From NCBI RefSeq assembly GCF_002549795.1, contig NZ_CP021435.1, positions 868,001 through 932,000 of the forward strand: DNA of 64,000 nucleotides, written 5' to 3'. Under the pieces are notes generated by a model. The model made no database searches. It had not been told where the DNA came from and was given only the letters and a program-made list of their open reading frames with translations. Positions 17,324 through 26,389 of this stretch are shown here, one piece after another (the first letter of the stretch is position 1; each line of letters opens with the position of its first letter). This stretch comes from Halomonas beimenensis. Lineage in GTDB: Bacteria > Pseudomonadota > Gammaproteobacteria > Pseudomonadales > Halomonadaceae. The position numbers and the translations under genes are program-made.

Positions 17324-18493
17324 ATGGAAATCAAGGGTCGCAAGTTTCTGGGATATCGTCGCGAGAACGGCCGCGTCGGGGTGCGCAACCACGTGATCGT
17401 GCTGCCGGTCGACGACATCTCCAACGCCGCCGCCGAGGCCGTCGCCAACAACATCAAGGGCACCCTGGCCCTGCCGCATCCCTATGGCCGGCTGCAGTTC
17501 GGCGCCGACCTGGACCTGCACTTCCGCACCCTGATCGGCACCGGCTGCAACCCCAACGTGGCCGCCGTGGTGGTCATCGGCATCGAGCCGGGCTGGACCC
17601 AGAAGGTGGTCGACGGCATCAAGGCCACCGGCAAGCCGGTCGAGGGGTTCTGGATCGAGCAGAACGGGGATCACAACACCATCTGCGCCGCCTCCAAGAA
17701 GGCCCGGGAGTTCGTGCAGTACGCCACCGAGCTGCAGCGCGAGGAGTGCGACATCGACGAGCTGTGGGTCTCCACCAAGTGCGGCGAGTCCGACACCACC
17801 TCCGGTTGCGGGGCCAACCCCACCGTGGGCGCGGCCTTCGACAAGCTCTACGAGGCGGGCTGCACCCTGGTGTTCGGCGAAACCTCGGAGCTCACCGGTG
17901 GCGAGCACATCGTGGCCGATCGCTGCGCCACGCCCGAGGTACGCGAGCAGTTCCAGGCGATGTTCGATCGCTACAGCGCCATGATCGATCGCCACAAGAC
18001 CAGTGATCTCTCCGAGTCCCAGCCCACCAAGGGCAACATCGAGGGGGGGCTGACCACCATCGAGGAGAAGGCGCTGGGCAACATCCAGAAGATCGGCAAG
18101 CGCTGCAAGGTGGACGGGGTACTGGACAAGGCCGAGCATCCCGACAAGCCGGGCCTGTGGTTCATGGACTCCTCGTCCGCCGCCGCCGAGATGGTGACCC
18201 TGTGTGCCGCCTCGGGCTATGTGGTGCACTTCTTCCCCACCGGCCAGGGCAACGTCATCGGCAACCCCATCCTGCCGGTGATCAAGATCTGCGCCAACCC
18301 ACGCACCGTGCGCACCATGGGCGAGCACGTCGACGTCGACGTCTCCCACCTGCTCAAGCGCGAGATCAACATGGAGGAGGCCGGCGACCAGCTGCTCGAG
18401 ATGATGCTGCGCACCGCCAACGGCCGGAATACCGCCGCCGAGGCCCTGGGCCATCGCGAGTTCGTGCTGACACGTCTCTACGAAAGTGCCTAA
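17324..18493 (+). CDS. suyB: (2R)-sulfolactate sulfo-lyase, large subunit
   Basis: A 389-residue UxaA-family large subunit, the catalytic partner of SuyA in C-S bond cleavage of (R)-sulfolactate. It starts [24 protein letters not shown], a conserved family opening, and carries the cysteine-containing loops [32 protein letters not shown] and the C-terminal [22 protein letters not shown], candidates for metal-cluster ligands. The ATG follows AGAGGTGGTAACG, 2 nt after suyA. A strong terminator-like hairpin sits 12 nt after its stop, before the transporter genes. Confidence 0.87.
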   Translation: MEIKGRKFLGYRRENGRVGVRNHVIVLPVDDISNAAAEAVANNIKGTLALPHPYGRLQFGADLDLHFRTLIGTGCNPNVAAVVVIGIEPGWTQKVVDGIKATGKPVEGFWIEQNGDHNTICAASKKAREFVQYATELQREECDIDELWVSTKCGESDTTSGCGANPTVGAAFDKLYEAGCTLVFGETSELTGGEHIVADRCATPEVREQFQAMFDRYSAMIDRHKTSDLSESQPTKGNIEGGLTTIEEKALGNIQKIGKRCKVDGVLDKAEHPDKPGLWFMDSSSAAAEMVTLCAASGYVVHFFPTGQGNVIGNPILPVIKICANPRTVRTMGEHVDVDVSHLLKREINMEEAGDQLLEMMLRTANGRNTAAEALGHREFVLTRLYESA

Positions 18494-18504
18494 TATAACC
18501 CTTT

Positions 18505-18533
18505 CGCCCCCGCCCGATGGTGGGGGCGATTTT
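18505..18533 (+). terminator. Intergenic terminator/attenuator between suyB and slcH
   Basis: A 10-bp stem (18505-18514 with 18519-18528, one G-T pair) with a CGAT loop is followed by ATTTT. As slcH and the rest of the operon follow in the same direction, partial read-through would make suyAB more abundant than the transporter and dehydrogenases. Confidence 0.75.
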
Positions 18534-18658
18534 CCACGCCATTCTTCAATCCATCGGGAGGTGCCGCCTACTTTTCCTGAAGCGTCGGGTTCGTCGAAAC
18601 CTCGACGGTTCCATGCAGGCAAGCTCGGTAACACAACGACAACATCTGGAGGTTAGCC

Positions 18659-19624
18659 ATGCGAGTTTCTCGGTCCATCGCCCTGGTCACGGGGCTAGGA
18701 ATGACCATCGCCGCAGGCGTCACGACGCTGGCCGTCGCGAATGAATTCCCCAGCAAGGACGTCCAGTACGTGATTCCCTTCGGGCCCGGTGGCGAGTCCG
18801 ATATCAGCGCCCGTCTGCAGCAGAAATACTTCGAGGAGATCACCGGCCAGCAGCTGGTGGTGCAATACATGCCCGGCGGCGGCGGCGCCGTGGGCTGGTC
18901 CCAGCTCTCCGACATGCCCAGTGACGGTTACACGATCATGGGTTCCAACCTGCCGCATATCATCCTCAAGCCCATGGGCAAGGACGTGGGTTTCCAGACC
19001 GAGGATCTGAACAATGTCTTCTACTTCCATTACTCCCCCGACGCCATCCTGGTGCGCAACGACAGCCCCTACGAGACCCTCGACGACCTGATCCAGGCGG
19101 CCGAGGAAGCGCCGGGCACTGTGACCTTCTCCGGCAGCGGCACCTACAGCGCCAACGACGTGGCCAACACTCGCTTCCAGCAGCTCGCCGACGTGACCAC
19201 TACCTACATCCCCTTCAAGGGGACAGGCGCCGCGGTCACGGCCCTGCTTGGCGGTCAGGTCCAGGCCGAGTGGGGCTATACCACGGTGGCGGCCAACCAC
19301 CAGGACAAGGTGCGGATGCTGGCCGTGGCAGCCGAGGAGCGCCACCCCATGTTCCCCGAGGTGCCGACCTTCAAGGAGCTGGGCTACGACATGGTAGGCG
19401 GCGCCTATCGCGGCATGGCGGTGCCGGACGCTACTCCAGAGGGTGTCCAGCAGGAACTGTCCGACATCTTCCAGCAGATCAACCAGGACCCCGGCTTCCG
19501 CCAGGAGATGCAGGACCTGGGGTTCGTGCTGATGGACGTGCCCCTGGGAGAAATGGACGAGTTCATGGCGGAACGCCGAGACATGTATGAGGCTTCCGCT
19601 CGCGAACTTGGCCTGATCGACTGA
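18659..19624 (+). CDS. slcH: Tripartite tricarboxylate-type transporter, periplasmic binding protein (TctC family)
   Basis: A 321-residue periplasmic receptor of the TctC/Bug family, predicted to capture sulfolactate. A Sec signal peptide (SIALVTGLGMTIAAGVTTLAVA) precedes mature NEFPSKDVQYVIPFGPGGESD, where the PF-x-PGG-x-[ST]-D motif binds the carboxylate ligand. The C-terminal lobe contains the usual PEVPTFKELGYD. It opens the transport segment downstream of the hairpin after suyB and has CTGGAGGTTAGCC as ribosome-binding site. An AAC-rich leader lies just upstream (18630-18644). Symbol by analogy with slcHFG of Chromohalobacter salexigens. Confidence 0.88.
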   Translation: MRVSRSIALVTGLGMTIAAGVTTLAVANEFPSKDVQYVIPFGPGGESDISARLQQKYFEEITGQQLVVQYMPGGGGAVGWSQLSDMPSDGYTIMGSNLPHIILKPMGKDVGFQTEDLNNVFYFHYSPDAILVRNDSPYETLDDLIQAAEEAPGTVTFSGSGTYSANDVANTRFQQLADVTTTYIPFKGTGAAVTALLGGQVQAEWGYTTVAANHQDKVRMLAVAAEERHPMFPEVPTFKELGYDMVGGAYRGMAVPDATPEGVQQELSDIFQQINQDPGFRQEMQDLGFVLMDVPLGEMDEFMAERRDMYEASARELGLID

Positions 19625-19639
19625 CCGGGGAGGAGCCGC

Positions 19640-21169
19640 ATGGAACTTCTCAGTTATGCACTGGGCGCCCTGTCACCGGTGAATCTCGGGCTGGCCCTGC
19701 TCGGCGTGGCCTCGGGGATCGTCATTGGGGCCCTGCCGGGCCTCTCGGCCACCATGGCCGTGGCGGTGCTGGTGCCGGTGACCTTCGGCATGGCGCCTGA
19801 ATCGGCACTGATCATGCTGGGGGCCATCTATACCGGGGCGATCTATGGCGGCTCCTATTCCGCCATCCTGGTCAACACGCCGGGGACCCCCTCGGCGATC
19901 GCCACGACCTTCGACGGCTTTCCCATGGCCAAGCGCGGCGACGGCGACCTGGCGGTCACCCTCTCCACGCTGGCCTCGGTGGCCGGGGGGCTGGTCGGGG
20001 TGCTCGCCCTGCTGACCCTGGCACCGCTGCTGGCCCAGGTGGCGTTGAGCTTCGGGCCCGTGGAGTACTTCTGGCTGGCGATCTTCGGGTTGACGCTGAT
20101 CTCGGCCCTGTCCGAGGGTTCCACCCTCAAGGGCTTCATGGGGGCGGGGTTCGGGCTGCTCCTCTCGACCATCGGCGTGGCCGTGGTGGGCGGCGACATC
20201 CGCTATACCTTCGGCTCCCAGGTGCTGCTGGGCGGTATCGAAACGGTCTCGGCGTTGATCGGCCTGTACTGCATCCCGGTGCTCATCGACCTGGTCGCGA
20301 CCCCCGAGGCCCATCTCAAGGTCGACGAGGAACGGCGCGGCATCCGCCTGCGCGAGGGACTGGGGCATGCCTGGCTCGGCAAGCTAAACCTGTTGCGCTC
20401 GGCCTCCATCGGCACGGTGGTGGCGATCCTGCCCGGCGCCGGAGGCTCCATCGCGAGCCTGGTATCCTACTCCGAGGCGCGCCGCGCGGCCCGGGATGCC
20501 TCGAGCTTCGGCAAGGGCAACCCCCAGGGCGTGCTGGCTACCGAGGCGGCCAACAACGCCACCGTGGGTGGCGGCTTCATCCCCACACTGGTGCTGGGCA
20601 TACCCGGGACCCCGCCGGATGCGGTGATCCTGGGGGCGTTGCTGGTGCAAGGCTTTCGCACCGGACCGGAACTGTTCACCACCAATGCCAGCATCACCTA
20701 CACCTTCGTCGCCGGCCTCTTCCTGGCGACCTGCCTGTTACTGCCGCTGGGGCTGCTGATCGGCCGCTATGCCTTCAAGTCGATCATCACCATTCCCAAG
20801 GCACTCCTGGTGCCGACCATCGCCTTCATGACGGTGATCGGTACCTATGCCATCCGCAACAGCGTCAGCGACGTGCTCATCATGCTGACCCTGGGCGTGG
20901 TGGGCTGGCTGCTCAATCGCTATGGCTTCCGGCCATCGCCCATCGTGCTGGGCCTGATCCTGGGGCCCATCGCCGAACAGGGCTTCGTGCAAGGCTTCCT
21001 CATGGGGCGGGCCAGCGGGGCCATCGTCACGACCTTCTTCGGCGGTCCCATCAGCCTGACCATCATCGCCCTGTCGGTGCTAAGCGTCTTCTATCCGCTG
21101 CTCAAGGAGCGCCGCGCCCGGCGTCGCGGCCATGACAATGGCAGTTCCCACCAGGAGGCCTCCCCATGA
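19640..21169 (+). CDS. slcG: Tripartite tricarboxylate-type transporter, large permease (TctA family)
   Basis: A 509-residue inner membrane permease with about 11-12 helices. The family signature is present twice in its expected form: GLSATMAVAVLVPVTFGM near the N-terminus and YGGSYSAILVNTPGTPSAIATTFDGFPMAKRG after it, with a second NTP-like repeat at LGIPGTPPDAVILGALLVQGFRTGP. It lies 15 nt after the receptor gene and overlaps the small permease by the four bases ATGA. The H/F/G letter is assigned by family (TctA-like) and could differ from published usage. Confidence 0.88.
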   Translation: MELLSYALGALSPVNLGLALLGVASGIVIGALPGLSATMAVAVLVPVTFGMAPESALIMLGAIYTGAIYGGSYSAILVNTPGTPSAIATTFDGFPMAKRGDGDLAVTLSTLASVAGGLVGVLALLTLAPLLAQVALSFGPVEYFWLAIFGLTLISALSEGSTLKGFMGAGFGLLLSTIGVAVVGGDIRYTFGSQVLLGGIETVSALIGLYCIPVLIDLVATPEAHLKVDEERRGIRLREGLGHAWLGKLNLLRSASIGTVVAILPGAGGSIASLVSYSEARRAARDASSFGKGNPQGVLATEAANNATVGGGFIPTLVLGIPGTPPDAVILGALLVQGFRTGPELFTTNASITYTFVAGLFLATCLLLPLGLLIGRYAFKSIITIPKALLVPTIAFMTVIGTYAIRNSVSDVLIMLTLGVVGWLLNRYGFRPSPIVLGLILGPIAEQGFVQGFLMGRASGAIVTTFFGGPISLTIIALSVLSVFYPLLKERRARRRGHDNGSSHQEASP

Positions 21170-21651
21170 CGGATGCGAACCGCAAGCTTCAGGCCGCCTG
21201 TTCGGCCCGTTCCGAGTTCCTGCTGCCCCTACTGTTCATCGCCTTGAGCGGAGTGTGCATCTGGCAGGCTCGCGACATGAGCCAGCTCGGGGCCGTTTTC
21301 CCTACCACCATCGCCCTGGTGACACTGGTCGCCGCCGTGATGCGGATCGGCCAACTGGCCCTGCGAGGAGTGCGCAGCAATGTCGGGCGAGGCCGGGGCT
21401 CGACTCCCCGCCGGGTACTGCTGGTGCTCGCCATGGCCGCCTGGGCGCTGGCCATGCCCTGGGCCGGCTTCCTGCTGGCGGGGTTGGCGAGCTTCGTCAC
21501 CCTGATGCTGATCGCCCAGCACGAGCCCTGGACGCCGCGTCGGCTGATGGGACACCTGATCACCGGTGGCGTGCTGGTGGGGTGCTTCTACGGGCTCTTC
21601 GCGCTGCTGCTCAATGTCCCGCTGCCGGTGGGCAGATGGTGGATGGGCTGA
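21166..21651 (+). CDS. slcF: Tripartite tricarboxylate-type transporter, small permease (TctB family)
   Basis: A 161-residue four-helix membrane protein of the TctB type, poorly conserved in sequence as usual for this subunit. Helices: FLLPLLFIALSGVCIWQA, VFPTTIALVTLVAAVMRIGQLAL, VLLVLAMAAWALAMPWAGFLLAGLASFVTLM, and ITGGVLVGCFYGLFALLLNVPLP. It overlaps tctA by ATGA, so translation is coupled. The gene order receptor-large-small differs from the tctCBA order of the classic citrate system. Together the three proteins should import sulfolactate at the expense of the ion gradient. Confidence 0.85.
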   Translation: MTDANRKLQAACSARSEFLLPLLFIALSGVCIWQARDMSQLGAVFPTTIALVTLVAAVMRIGQLALRGVRSNVGRGRGSTPRRVLLVLAMAAWALAMPWAGFLLAGLASFVTLMLIAQHEPWTPRRLMGHLITGGVLVGCFYGLFALLLNVPLPVGRWWMG

Positions 21652-21716
21652 GGAGTCGTTGTCGCGGCTGGAGTACAACAACCATTCCCGGGCCCGGCCC
21701 GGTGCAAGGAGATACC

Positions 21717-22658
21717 ATGGTCAAGATCGTGATTTCCGAGTTCATGGATGAGGGGGCCGCCGCCAGCCTGGAGGACCGCTACGAGGTGGTCTTCGACACC
21801 GGCCTGGTGGAGGATCGTCCGGCCCTGCTGGCGGCCGTGGCCGATGCCGAGGGCATCATCGTACGTAACCGCACCCGAGTGGATGCCGAGCTGCTGGACG
21901 CCGCGCCGCGGCTCAAGGTGGTCGGCCGCCTCGGGGTCGGCCTCGACAACATCGACTTGGCCGCCTGCGAGGCTCGGGGGGTGGTCGTCAAGCCGGCCCA
22001 TGGCGGCAACGGCAGCTCGGTGGCCGAGTACGTGCTGACCGGCGCCCTGATGCTGCGTCGCCGGAGCTACTTCGCCAGCGCGGCCATGCTGGCGGGAGAG
22101 TGGCCCCGCCAGGCGCTGATCGGCTGCGAGGTGGCCGGCAGCACCCTGGGGCTGGTGGGTTTCGGCGCCATCGCCCGGGAGACCGCCCGGCGTGCCCGGG
22201 CCCTGGACATGTCGGTGGCGGCCTTCGATCCCCACCTGGCGGCGGATGCCCCGGAGTGGGCGGACGTGACCCGCCACGAGCGCCTGGAGTCCCTGCTCGC
22301 CGACGCGGACGTGATCAGCCTCCATGTACCCCTGACCGAGGCCACCCGCCATCTGATCGATGCGGCGGCCCTGGGCCGGATGAGGCCCGAGGCGGTGCTG
22401 ATCAACGCCGCCCGCGGCGGCACCGTGGACGAGGCGGCCCTGGGCGAGGCGTTGCGCGAGGGGCGGCTGGCCGGCGCCATGCTGGATGTCTTCGAGCAGG
22501 AACCGCTGCCCGCGGGTTCGGTGCTCGAGGGCGTGCCCAATCTCATCCTGACGCCGCACATCGCCGGCGTCACCGAGGAATCGAATGCCCGCATCAGCCG
22601 GATGACCGCCGACAACGTCCGGGATGTCCTGACTCAGGCAGCGGAGGTGTCCTCATGA
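21717..22658 (+). CDS. slcC: (S)-sulfolactate dehydrogenase (D-2-hydroxyacid dehydrogenase family)
   Basis: A 313-residue NAD-dependent dehydrogenase of the D-isomer-specific 2-hydroxyacid family. The Rossmann loop is GFGAIA at residues 148-153, ending in Ala instead of the more common Gly; the catalytic trio is visible as Arg in INAARGGTVDE, Glu in DVFEQEP and His in LTPHIAGVTEE. In sulfolactate clusters this enzyme oxidises (S)-sulfolactate to sulfopyruvate, which ComC then reduces to the (R) form. The start at 21717 has CAAGGAGATACC. The stop overlaps comC by ATGA. Function is assigned mainly from context. Confidence 0.86.
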   Translation: MVKIVISEFMDEGAAASLEDRYEVVFDTGLVEDRPALLAAVADAEGIIVRNRTRVDAELLDAAPRLKVVGRLGVGLDNIDLAACEARGVVVKPAHGGNGSSVAEYVLTGALMLRRRSYFASAAMLAGEWPRQALIGCEVAGSTLGLVGFGAIARETARRARALDMSVAAFDPHLAADAPEWADVTRHERLESLLADADVISLHVPLTEATRHLIDAAALGRMRPEAVLINAARGGTVDEAALGEALREGRLAGAMLDVFEQEPLPAGSVLEGVPNLILTPHIAGVTEESNARISRMTADNVRDVLTQAAEVSS

Positions 22659-23659
22659 GCGAGAGCGTCGCACTCGGGATCGGCCAGGCCCGGGAACTGG
22701 CCCTGGCCGCCATGCGCGGCCGGGGGTTCGGCGAAGCCGAGGCTGCGGCCACCGTGGAAGCGCTGCTGGCCGCTGAGCGCGATGGGTTGCCGTCCCACGG
22801 CCTGTCACGCTTGTCCTTCTACCTGGATCAGGCCGCCAGTGGCAAGGTCGATGCCTCGGCGGTGCCTCGAGTGGAGAGCGACGGTGCCGTGGTGCGCGTC
22901 GATGCGCACCATGGCCTGGCCTTCCCGGCCGTGGCCCAGGGGCTCGAGGCCGGCTATGAATGCGTCGCGCGGCTGGGAACGGCGGCGGTGTCCATCGCCC
23001 GGTCCCACCATTTCGGCGTCGCCGGGGCACCGGTGGAGGCCGCGGCCCGACGGGGCTACCTGGCCCTGGCCTTCAGTAATGCGCCCTCCGCCATGGCGCC
23101 CTGGGGGGGCAATCGTCCGCTGTTCGGCACCAATCCCATCGCCTTCGCCTGCCCGCGCCGGGAGGCCGATCCGCTGCTGCTCGATCTCTCGCTGTCCAAG
23201 GTGGCCCGGGGCAAGGTCATGCTGGCCAAGAAGAAGGGGGAGCCGATCCCGGAAGGCTGGGCCCTGGATGCCGAGGGGCGGCCGACCACCGAACCCGAGT
23301 CGGCACTGGCGGGCAGCATGGTGCCCGCCGGCGACGCCAAGGGCGCGGCCCTGGCGCTGATGGTGGAGCTGCTCACCGCGGGGCTCGCCGGCAGTCATTT
23401 CGGCTTCCAGGCCTCGTCGTTCTTCGACGCCGAGGGCGAGCCGCCGGGCATCGGCCAGCTGATCCTGCTCTTCGATCCGGCCCGCTTCTCGCCCGGTTTC
23501 GTCGACCATGCCGAGACGCTGTTCGCGGCCATGCAGGACCAGCCGGGCGTCCGGCTGCCCGGGGATCGCCGCTACGCGCTGCGCCGCGAGGCTGACGACC
23601 GGCTGACCCTGTCCGCCGCCCTGGTGGCGGAACTGGAGGCCCACGCCGCCGCGGGATGA
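22655..23659 (+). CDS. comC: (R)-sulfolactate dehydrogenase (malate/L-lactate dehydrogenase MDH2 family)
   Basis: A 334-residue member of the YlbC/ComC-type malate/lactate dehydrogenase family, structurally unrelated to classical MDH. Conserved features include SHGLSRLSFYLD near residue 48, SIARSHHFGVAG, SNAPSAMAPWGGNRPLFGTNPIAFACP and LDLSLSKVARGKVMLAKKKGEPIPEGWALD, all characteristic. It reduces sulfopyruvate to (R)-sulfolactate with NAD(P)H, so slcC plus comC amounts to a two-enzyme racemisation that delivers the isomer SuyAB can cleave. It is translationally coupled to slcC and is the last gene of the operon, 4 nt from the end of the convergent lacI-type gene. Confidence 0.88.
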   Translation: MSESVALGIGQARELALAAMRGRGFGEAEAAATVEALLAAERDGLPSHGLSRLSFYLDQAASGKVDASAVPRVESDGAVVRVDAHHGLAFPAVAQGLEAGYECVARLGTAAVSIARSHHFGVAGAPVEAAARRGYLALAFSNAPSAMAPWGGNRPLFGTNPIAFACPRREADPLLLDLSLSKVARGKVMLAKKKGEPIPEGWALDAEGRPTTEPESALAGSMVPAGDAKGAALALMVELLTAGLAGSHFGFQASSFFDAEGEPPGIGQLILLFDPARFSPGFVDHAETLFAAMQDQPGVRLPGDRRYALRREADDRLTLSAALVAELEAHAAAG

Positions 23660-23663
23660 GCCA

Positions 23664-24689
23664 TCACGCTCCCGGGGCAGCCCCGGTCGACTCGCGAAGC
23701 ACCAGGGGGGCATCCAGCAGCTGGCGAGGGGGCCTGGCCTCGCCGCCGATGCGGGCGATCAGGTCATCGGCCACGCGATGGCCGATCTCGATCGCCGGCA
23801 CGGCCACCGTGGTCAAGGGGGGCGAGAGAAAGCGCGCCTGGGGAAGGTCGTCGAAGCCGGTGACCGAGAGTTCCTGTGGCACTCGCACTCCTGCCCGCTG
23901 GGCGGCCAGCATGACGCCGAAGGCCAGAGTATCGTTTCCGCAGAGTATGGCCGTGGGCTGCGTCTCCAATCCCATCAGCGTCTCGAAGGCCTGGGCGCCC
24001 TCGGCGATGCCGTATTCCACCGTGACGATGCGCTCCGACGGCAAGGTGAGGTCGCCCGCCTCGATGCCTTGTCGAAAGCCCTCTAGCCGTTTACGGGCCC
24101 GGTCGTTGCCCTCGGTGGGAGCGCTCACCACCGCCAGTCGACGGTGACCGAGGCTCAGCAGGTGCTCCGCCAAGAGACGGGCCGGCGCGGCATTGTCGAA
24201 GCCGATGCAGGGCCAGGCCGGATCGTCCTCGGCGTGCCAGCAGCTCAGGAAGGGCAGCCGGCGCCGCTCGAGCAGGGGGGCGACCGCGGGGCGATGATCA
24301 TGGCCGATCAGTACCACCCCGTCGATCCCTTGCTGGACCAGGGTGCGCAGGGCCTGGAACTCGTCTTCCAGGTCATAGCGGTAGGTGGCGATCAACAGCC
24401 GGCAGTCGTGATGCTTGAGGCGCTGCTCCAGGCTGTCGATCATGGCCCCGAAGATGGGGTTGTCCAGAGTCGGCACCAGGGCCCCGATGGCGCCGATTCG
24501 CCGCGAGGCCAGGGCTCGGGCACTGCCGTCGGGCACATAGCCGAGCCGGTCGATGGCGGCCTCGACGCGTTCGCGCAGACGCTCGCTCACATGGGGTGCC
24601 CTGTTGAGGACCCGCGAGACCGACGCCGTCGAGACCCCTGCCTCCCGAGCCACGTCCTCCAGCAGCGTGCGCTGCATCTCCTTGCTCAT
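23664..24689 (-). CDS. LacI family regulator of the DHPS genes
   Basis: A 341-residue LacI/GalR repressor. The helix-turn-helix is LEDVAREAGVSTASVSRVLN with the hinge LGYVPDGSARALASRR, followed by a periplasmic-binding-protein-like effector domain (IGALVPTLDNPIFGAMIDSLEQRL to the C-terminus). The start at 24689 was chosen because the longer in-frame form lacks conserved sequence ahead of the HTH. It diverges from the TRAP operon; a perfect LacI-type palindrome lies 106 nt upstream of its start and a second before hpsN, which makes this protein their probable ligand-responsive repressor. The inducer is presumably DHPS or sulfolactate. HpsR would be a functional name, but this regulator type is not documented to me for hps clusters. 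Confidence 0.85.
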   Translation of the reverse strand: MSKEMQRTLLEDVAREAGVSTASVSRVLNRAPHVSERLRERVEAAIDRLGYVPDGSARALASRRIGAIGALVPTLDNPIFGAMIDSLEQRLKHHDCRLLIATYRYDLEDEFQALRTLVQQGIDGVVLIGHDHRPAVAPLLERRRLPFLSCWHAEDDPAWPCIGFDNAAPARLLAEHLLSLGHRRLAVVSAPTEGNDRARKRLEGFRQGIEAGDLTLPSERIVTVEYGIAEGAQAFETLMGLETQPTAILCGNDTLAFGVMLAAQRAGVRVPQELSVTGFDDLPQARFLSPPLTTVAVPAIEIGHRVADDLIARIGGEARPPRQLLDAPLVLRESTGAAPGA

Positions 24690-24794
24690 GGTGATTCCCG
24701 CCTCCCGATCGGCCCCGTTCAGGATCTCGTCAGCCTGGGGCAAGTTTTTGCTGGACAAGTCCTATAGAGGAGTCTAGGTTGAACTCATCGCGGA

Positions 24795-24808
24795 TGTAAG
24801 CGCTTACA
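24795..24808. promoter_or_regulatory. LacI-family operator 1 (TRAP operon / regulator intergenic)
   Basis: TGTAAGCGCTTACA is a perfect 14-bp palindrome with the central CG typical of LacI/GalR operators. It is identical in core to the site at 28305-28320 and lies between the divergent regulator and TRAP genes. Confidence 0.85.
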
Positions 24809-24930
24809 AAATGCCTGCTCGCAGTATAGCCCTCGACGGGGCGCCGGCAAGTTCGAGCGTATCCCCGCGGAGCGGAGGAGGGAGCTCTTCCCGCCTCGTG
24901 AACAATAACGACACGCTGGAGCCAACGACG

Positions 24931-25158
24931 ATGACGGATTCCCCACGCAAGGCAAGCGGGCCCGGGACCCTGAGCGGCCTGATGTGGCTGGCCCTGGGCT
25001 TGTTCGCCGTCTTCTTCCTTAACGTCGCCGTCCAGCGCTTCCGTCCCGGGCTGCTGGACATTTCCGCGGCCCAGGAGGCGGCGCTGCTGGTGATCGCCAC
25101 GGCCTGTTTCATCTCCGCCTGTCTCAGGCTGGAGTCACGACAGACCCCCACGCCATGA
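24931..25158 (+). CDS. Small two-helix membrane protein heading the TRAP operon
   Basis: A 75-residue protein with two transmembrane helices: LMWLALGLFAVFFLNVAVQRF and QEAALLVIATACFISACLRL, joined by a short polar loop. I know no family name for it. The start at 24931 follows GGAG about 10 nt upstream; the longer in-frame ORF would begin inside the promoter/operator region. It is first in the operon, 46 nt before the TRAP receptor. Position and size suggest an accessory subunit or chaperone of the TRAP system, but that is inference. Confidence 0.7.
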   Translation: MTDSPRKASGPGTLSGLMWLALGLFAVFFLNVAVQRFRPGLLDISAAQEAALLVIATACFISACLRLESRQTPTP

Positions 25159-25204
25159 CCGCGAGTCTGGCCGAGGTTCAACAACAACCATGAGGAGCAC
25201 GCTG

Positions 25205-26389
25205 ATGTCACTGTTCGAAAAGACCTCCAACCGCCCGTCCCACGACAAGGGCGAGCCCAGCCGGCCGGAGCGCCGGGCGTTCATGGGCGCCGTGGGGCGT
25301 TACGGGTTCACGGCCGCGGTGGTCGGCGCCGTCGGCGGCGCCCTGTTCTCGCAGCGCGCCATGGCCGCTACCTCCCAAGAGGAGAGCGAGAGGGAGGCCG
25401 CCGCCGAAACCACCCTGGTGATGGCCACCGGCTATACACTGGGCGCCTCCCGGGCCTATCCGATCATGCAGCTCAACTTCAAGGAGAACCTGCAGAACTT
25501 CACTGGCGGGCGACTCTACGTGAAGCTGGCTCCCGGCGGCCAGCTGGGGGCCGGCGGCGCCCTGATCACCAAGGTGCAGAACGGCACCATCGCCATGGCG
25601 CAGCATTCCATCTCCAACCTCTCGGCGTTCGCTCCCGAGGTCGACCTGATCAACATCCCCTACTGGTGCGGTGAGAACCAGCGACTGGTCAACCTGGTCA
25701 CCTCGCAGCCCTGGCGGGACGTCGTGCATCACAAGGTCGAGGAGCGCGGCTTCAAGGTGCTCAACTATATCTGTATCGATCCGCGAACCGTGGCGGTACG
25801 CGATGGCCTGCTCGACGGGCCGGTGCGCACCCCGGAAGACATCTCCGGCATCAAGTTTCGGGTACCGTCCTCGGAGATCCTGCAACAGGTCTATCGTCTG
25901 GCCGGCGCCAACCCTACGCCGGTGGCCTGGGGCGAGACCTCCTCGGCCATGAAGCAGGGGGTTGCCGATGCCCTGGATCCCAGCGTCCAGGCACTGCTGG
26001 TGTTCGGTTTCACCGATGTCTTGGCGAGTATCTCCACCATCCAGTCGGTGCCCGATGCTCAGGTCTACACCTGCAACAAGGCGTGGTTCGACGCCCAGCC
26101 TGCGCCGATCCAGGAGGGTATCCTCCAGGCCGCCGACGTGACCTTCCGCGAGAACCTGGCCAAGGTCCCGGCGGCAAGGGCCTATGCCTATTACAAGATG
26201 CGCGAGGCCGGGGTCACGGTCTACTCGCCCACCGAGGACGAACTGGCCCAGTGGAAGGCGCGCTGTGGCCACCAGCTCGCGGCCTGGGACGATACCAAGA
26301 AGCGCCTGGCCGGGTCCCTGGAGGTGTTCGACGAATTGCTCGCGGCTACGGAGGTGTCGAATGGCTACTACGTCGACAGCAATGCCTAA
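25205..26389 (+). CDS. TRAP transporter solute receptor (DctP family), Tat-type signal
   Basis: A 394-residue DctP-type receptor expected to bind DHPS in the periplasm. The N-terminus is long (about 58 residues) and contains PERRAFMGAVGRYGFTAAVVGAVGGALFSQRAMA, a twin-arginine motif followed by a weakly hydrophobic helix and an AxA-like cleavage site, so export is probably through Tat rather than Sec. The mature domain has KLAPGGQLGAGGALITKVQNGTIAMAQHS and the receptor Arg region ISGIKFRVPSSEILQQVYRLAGANPTPVAWGE. The ATG at 25205 is preferred to 25190 because TGAGGAGCACGCTG is then the ribosome-binding site. Corresponds to the receptor of the hpsKLM system. Confidence 0.87.
   Translation: MSLFEKTSNRPSHDKGEPSRPERRAFMGAVGRYGFTAAVVGAVGGALFSQRAMAATSQEESEREAAAETTLVMATGYTLGASRAYPIMQLNFKENLQNFTGGRLYVKLAPGGQLGAGGALITKVQNGTIAMAQHSISNLSAFAPEVDLINIPYWCGENQRLVNLVTSQPWRDVVHHKVEERGFKVLNYICIDPRTVAVRDGLLDGPVRTPEDISGIKFRVPSSEILQQVYRLAGANPTPVAWGETSSAMKQGVADALDPSVQALLVFGFTDVLASISTIQSVPDAQVYTCNKAWFDAQPAPIQEGILQAADVTFRENLAKVPAARAYAYYKMREAGVTVYSPTEDELAQWKARCGHQLAAWDDTKKRLAGSLEVFDELLAATEVSNGYYVDSNA

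Noticed and set aside
17324..18493. Altronate dehydratase large subunit (uxaA) for hexuronate catabolism
   Set aside because: No hexuronate genes are nearby; the two-subunit split plus SlcC, ComC and a TctCAB-type transporter matches known sulfolactate clusters much better.
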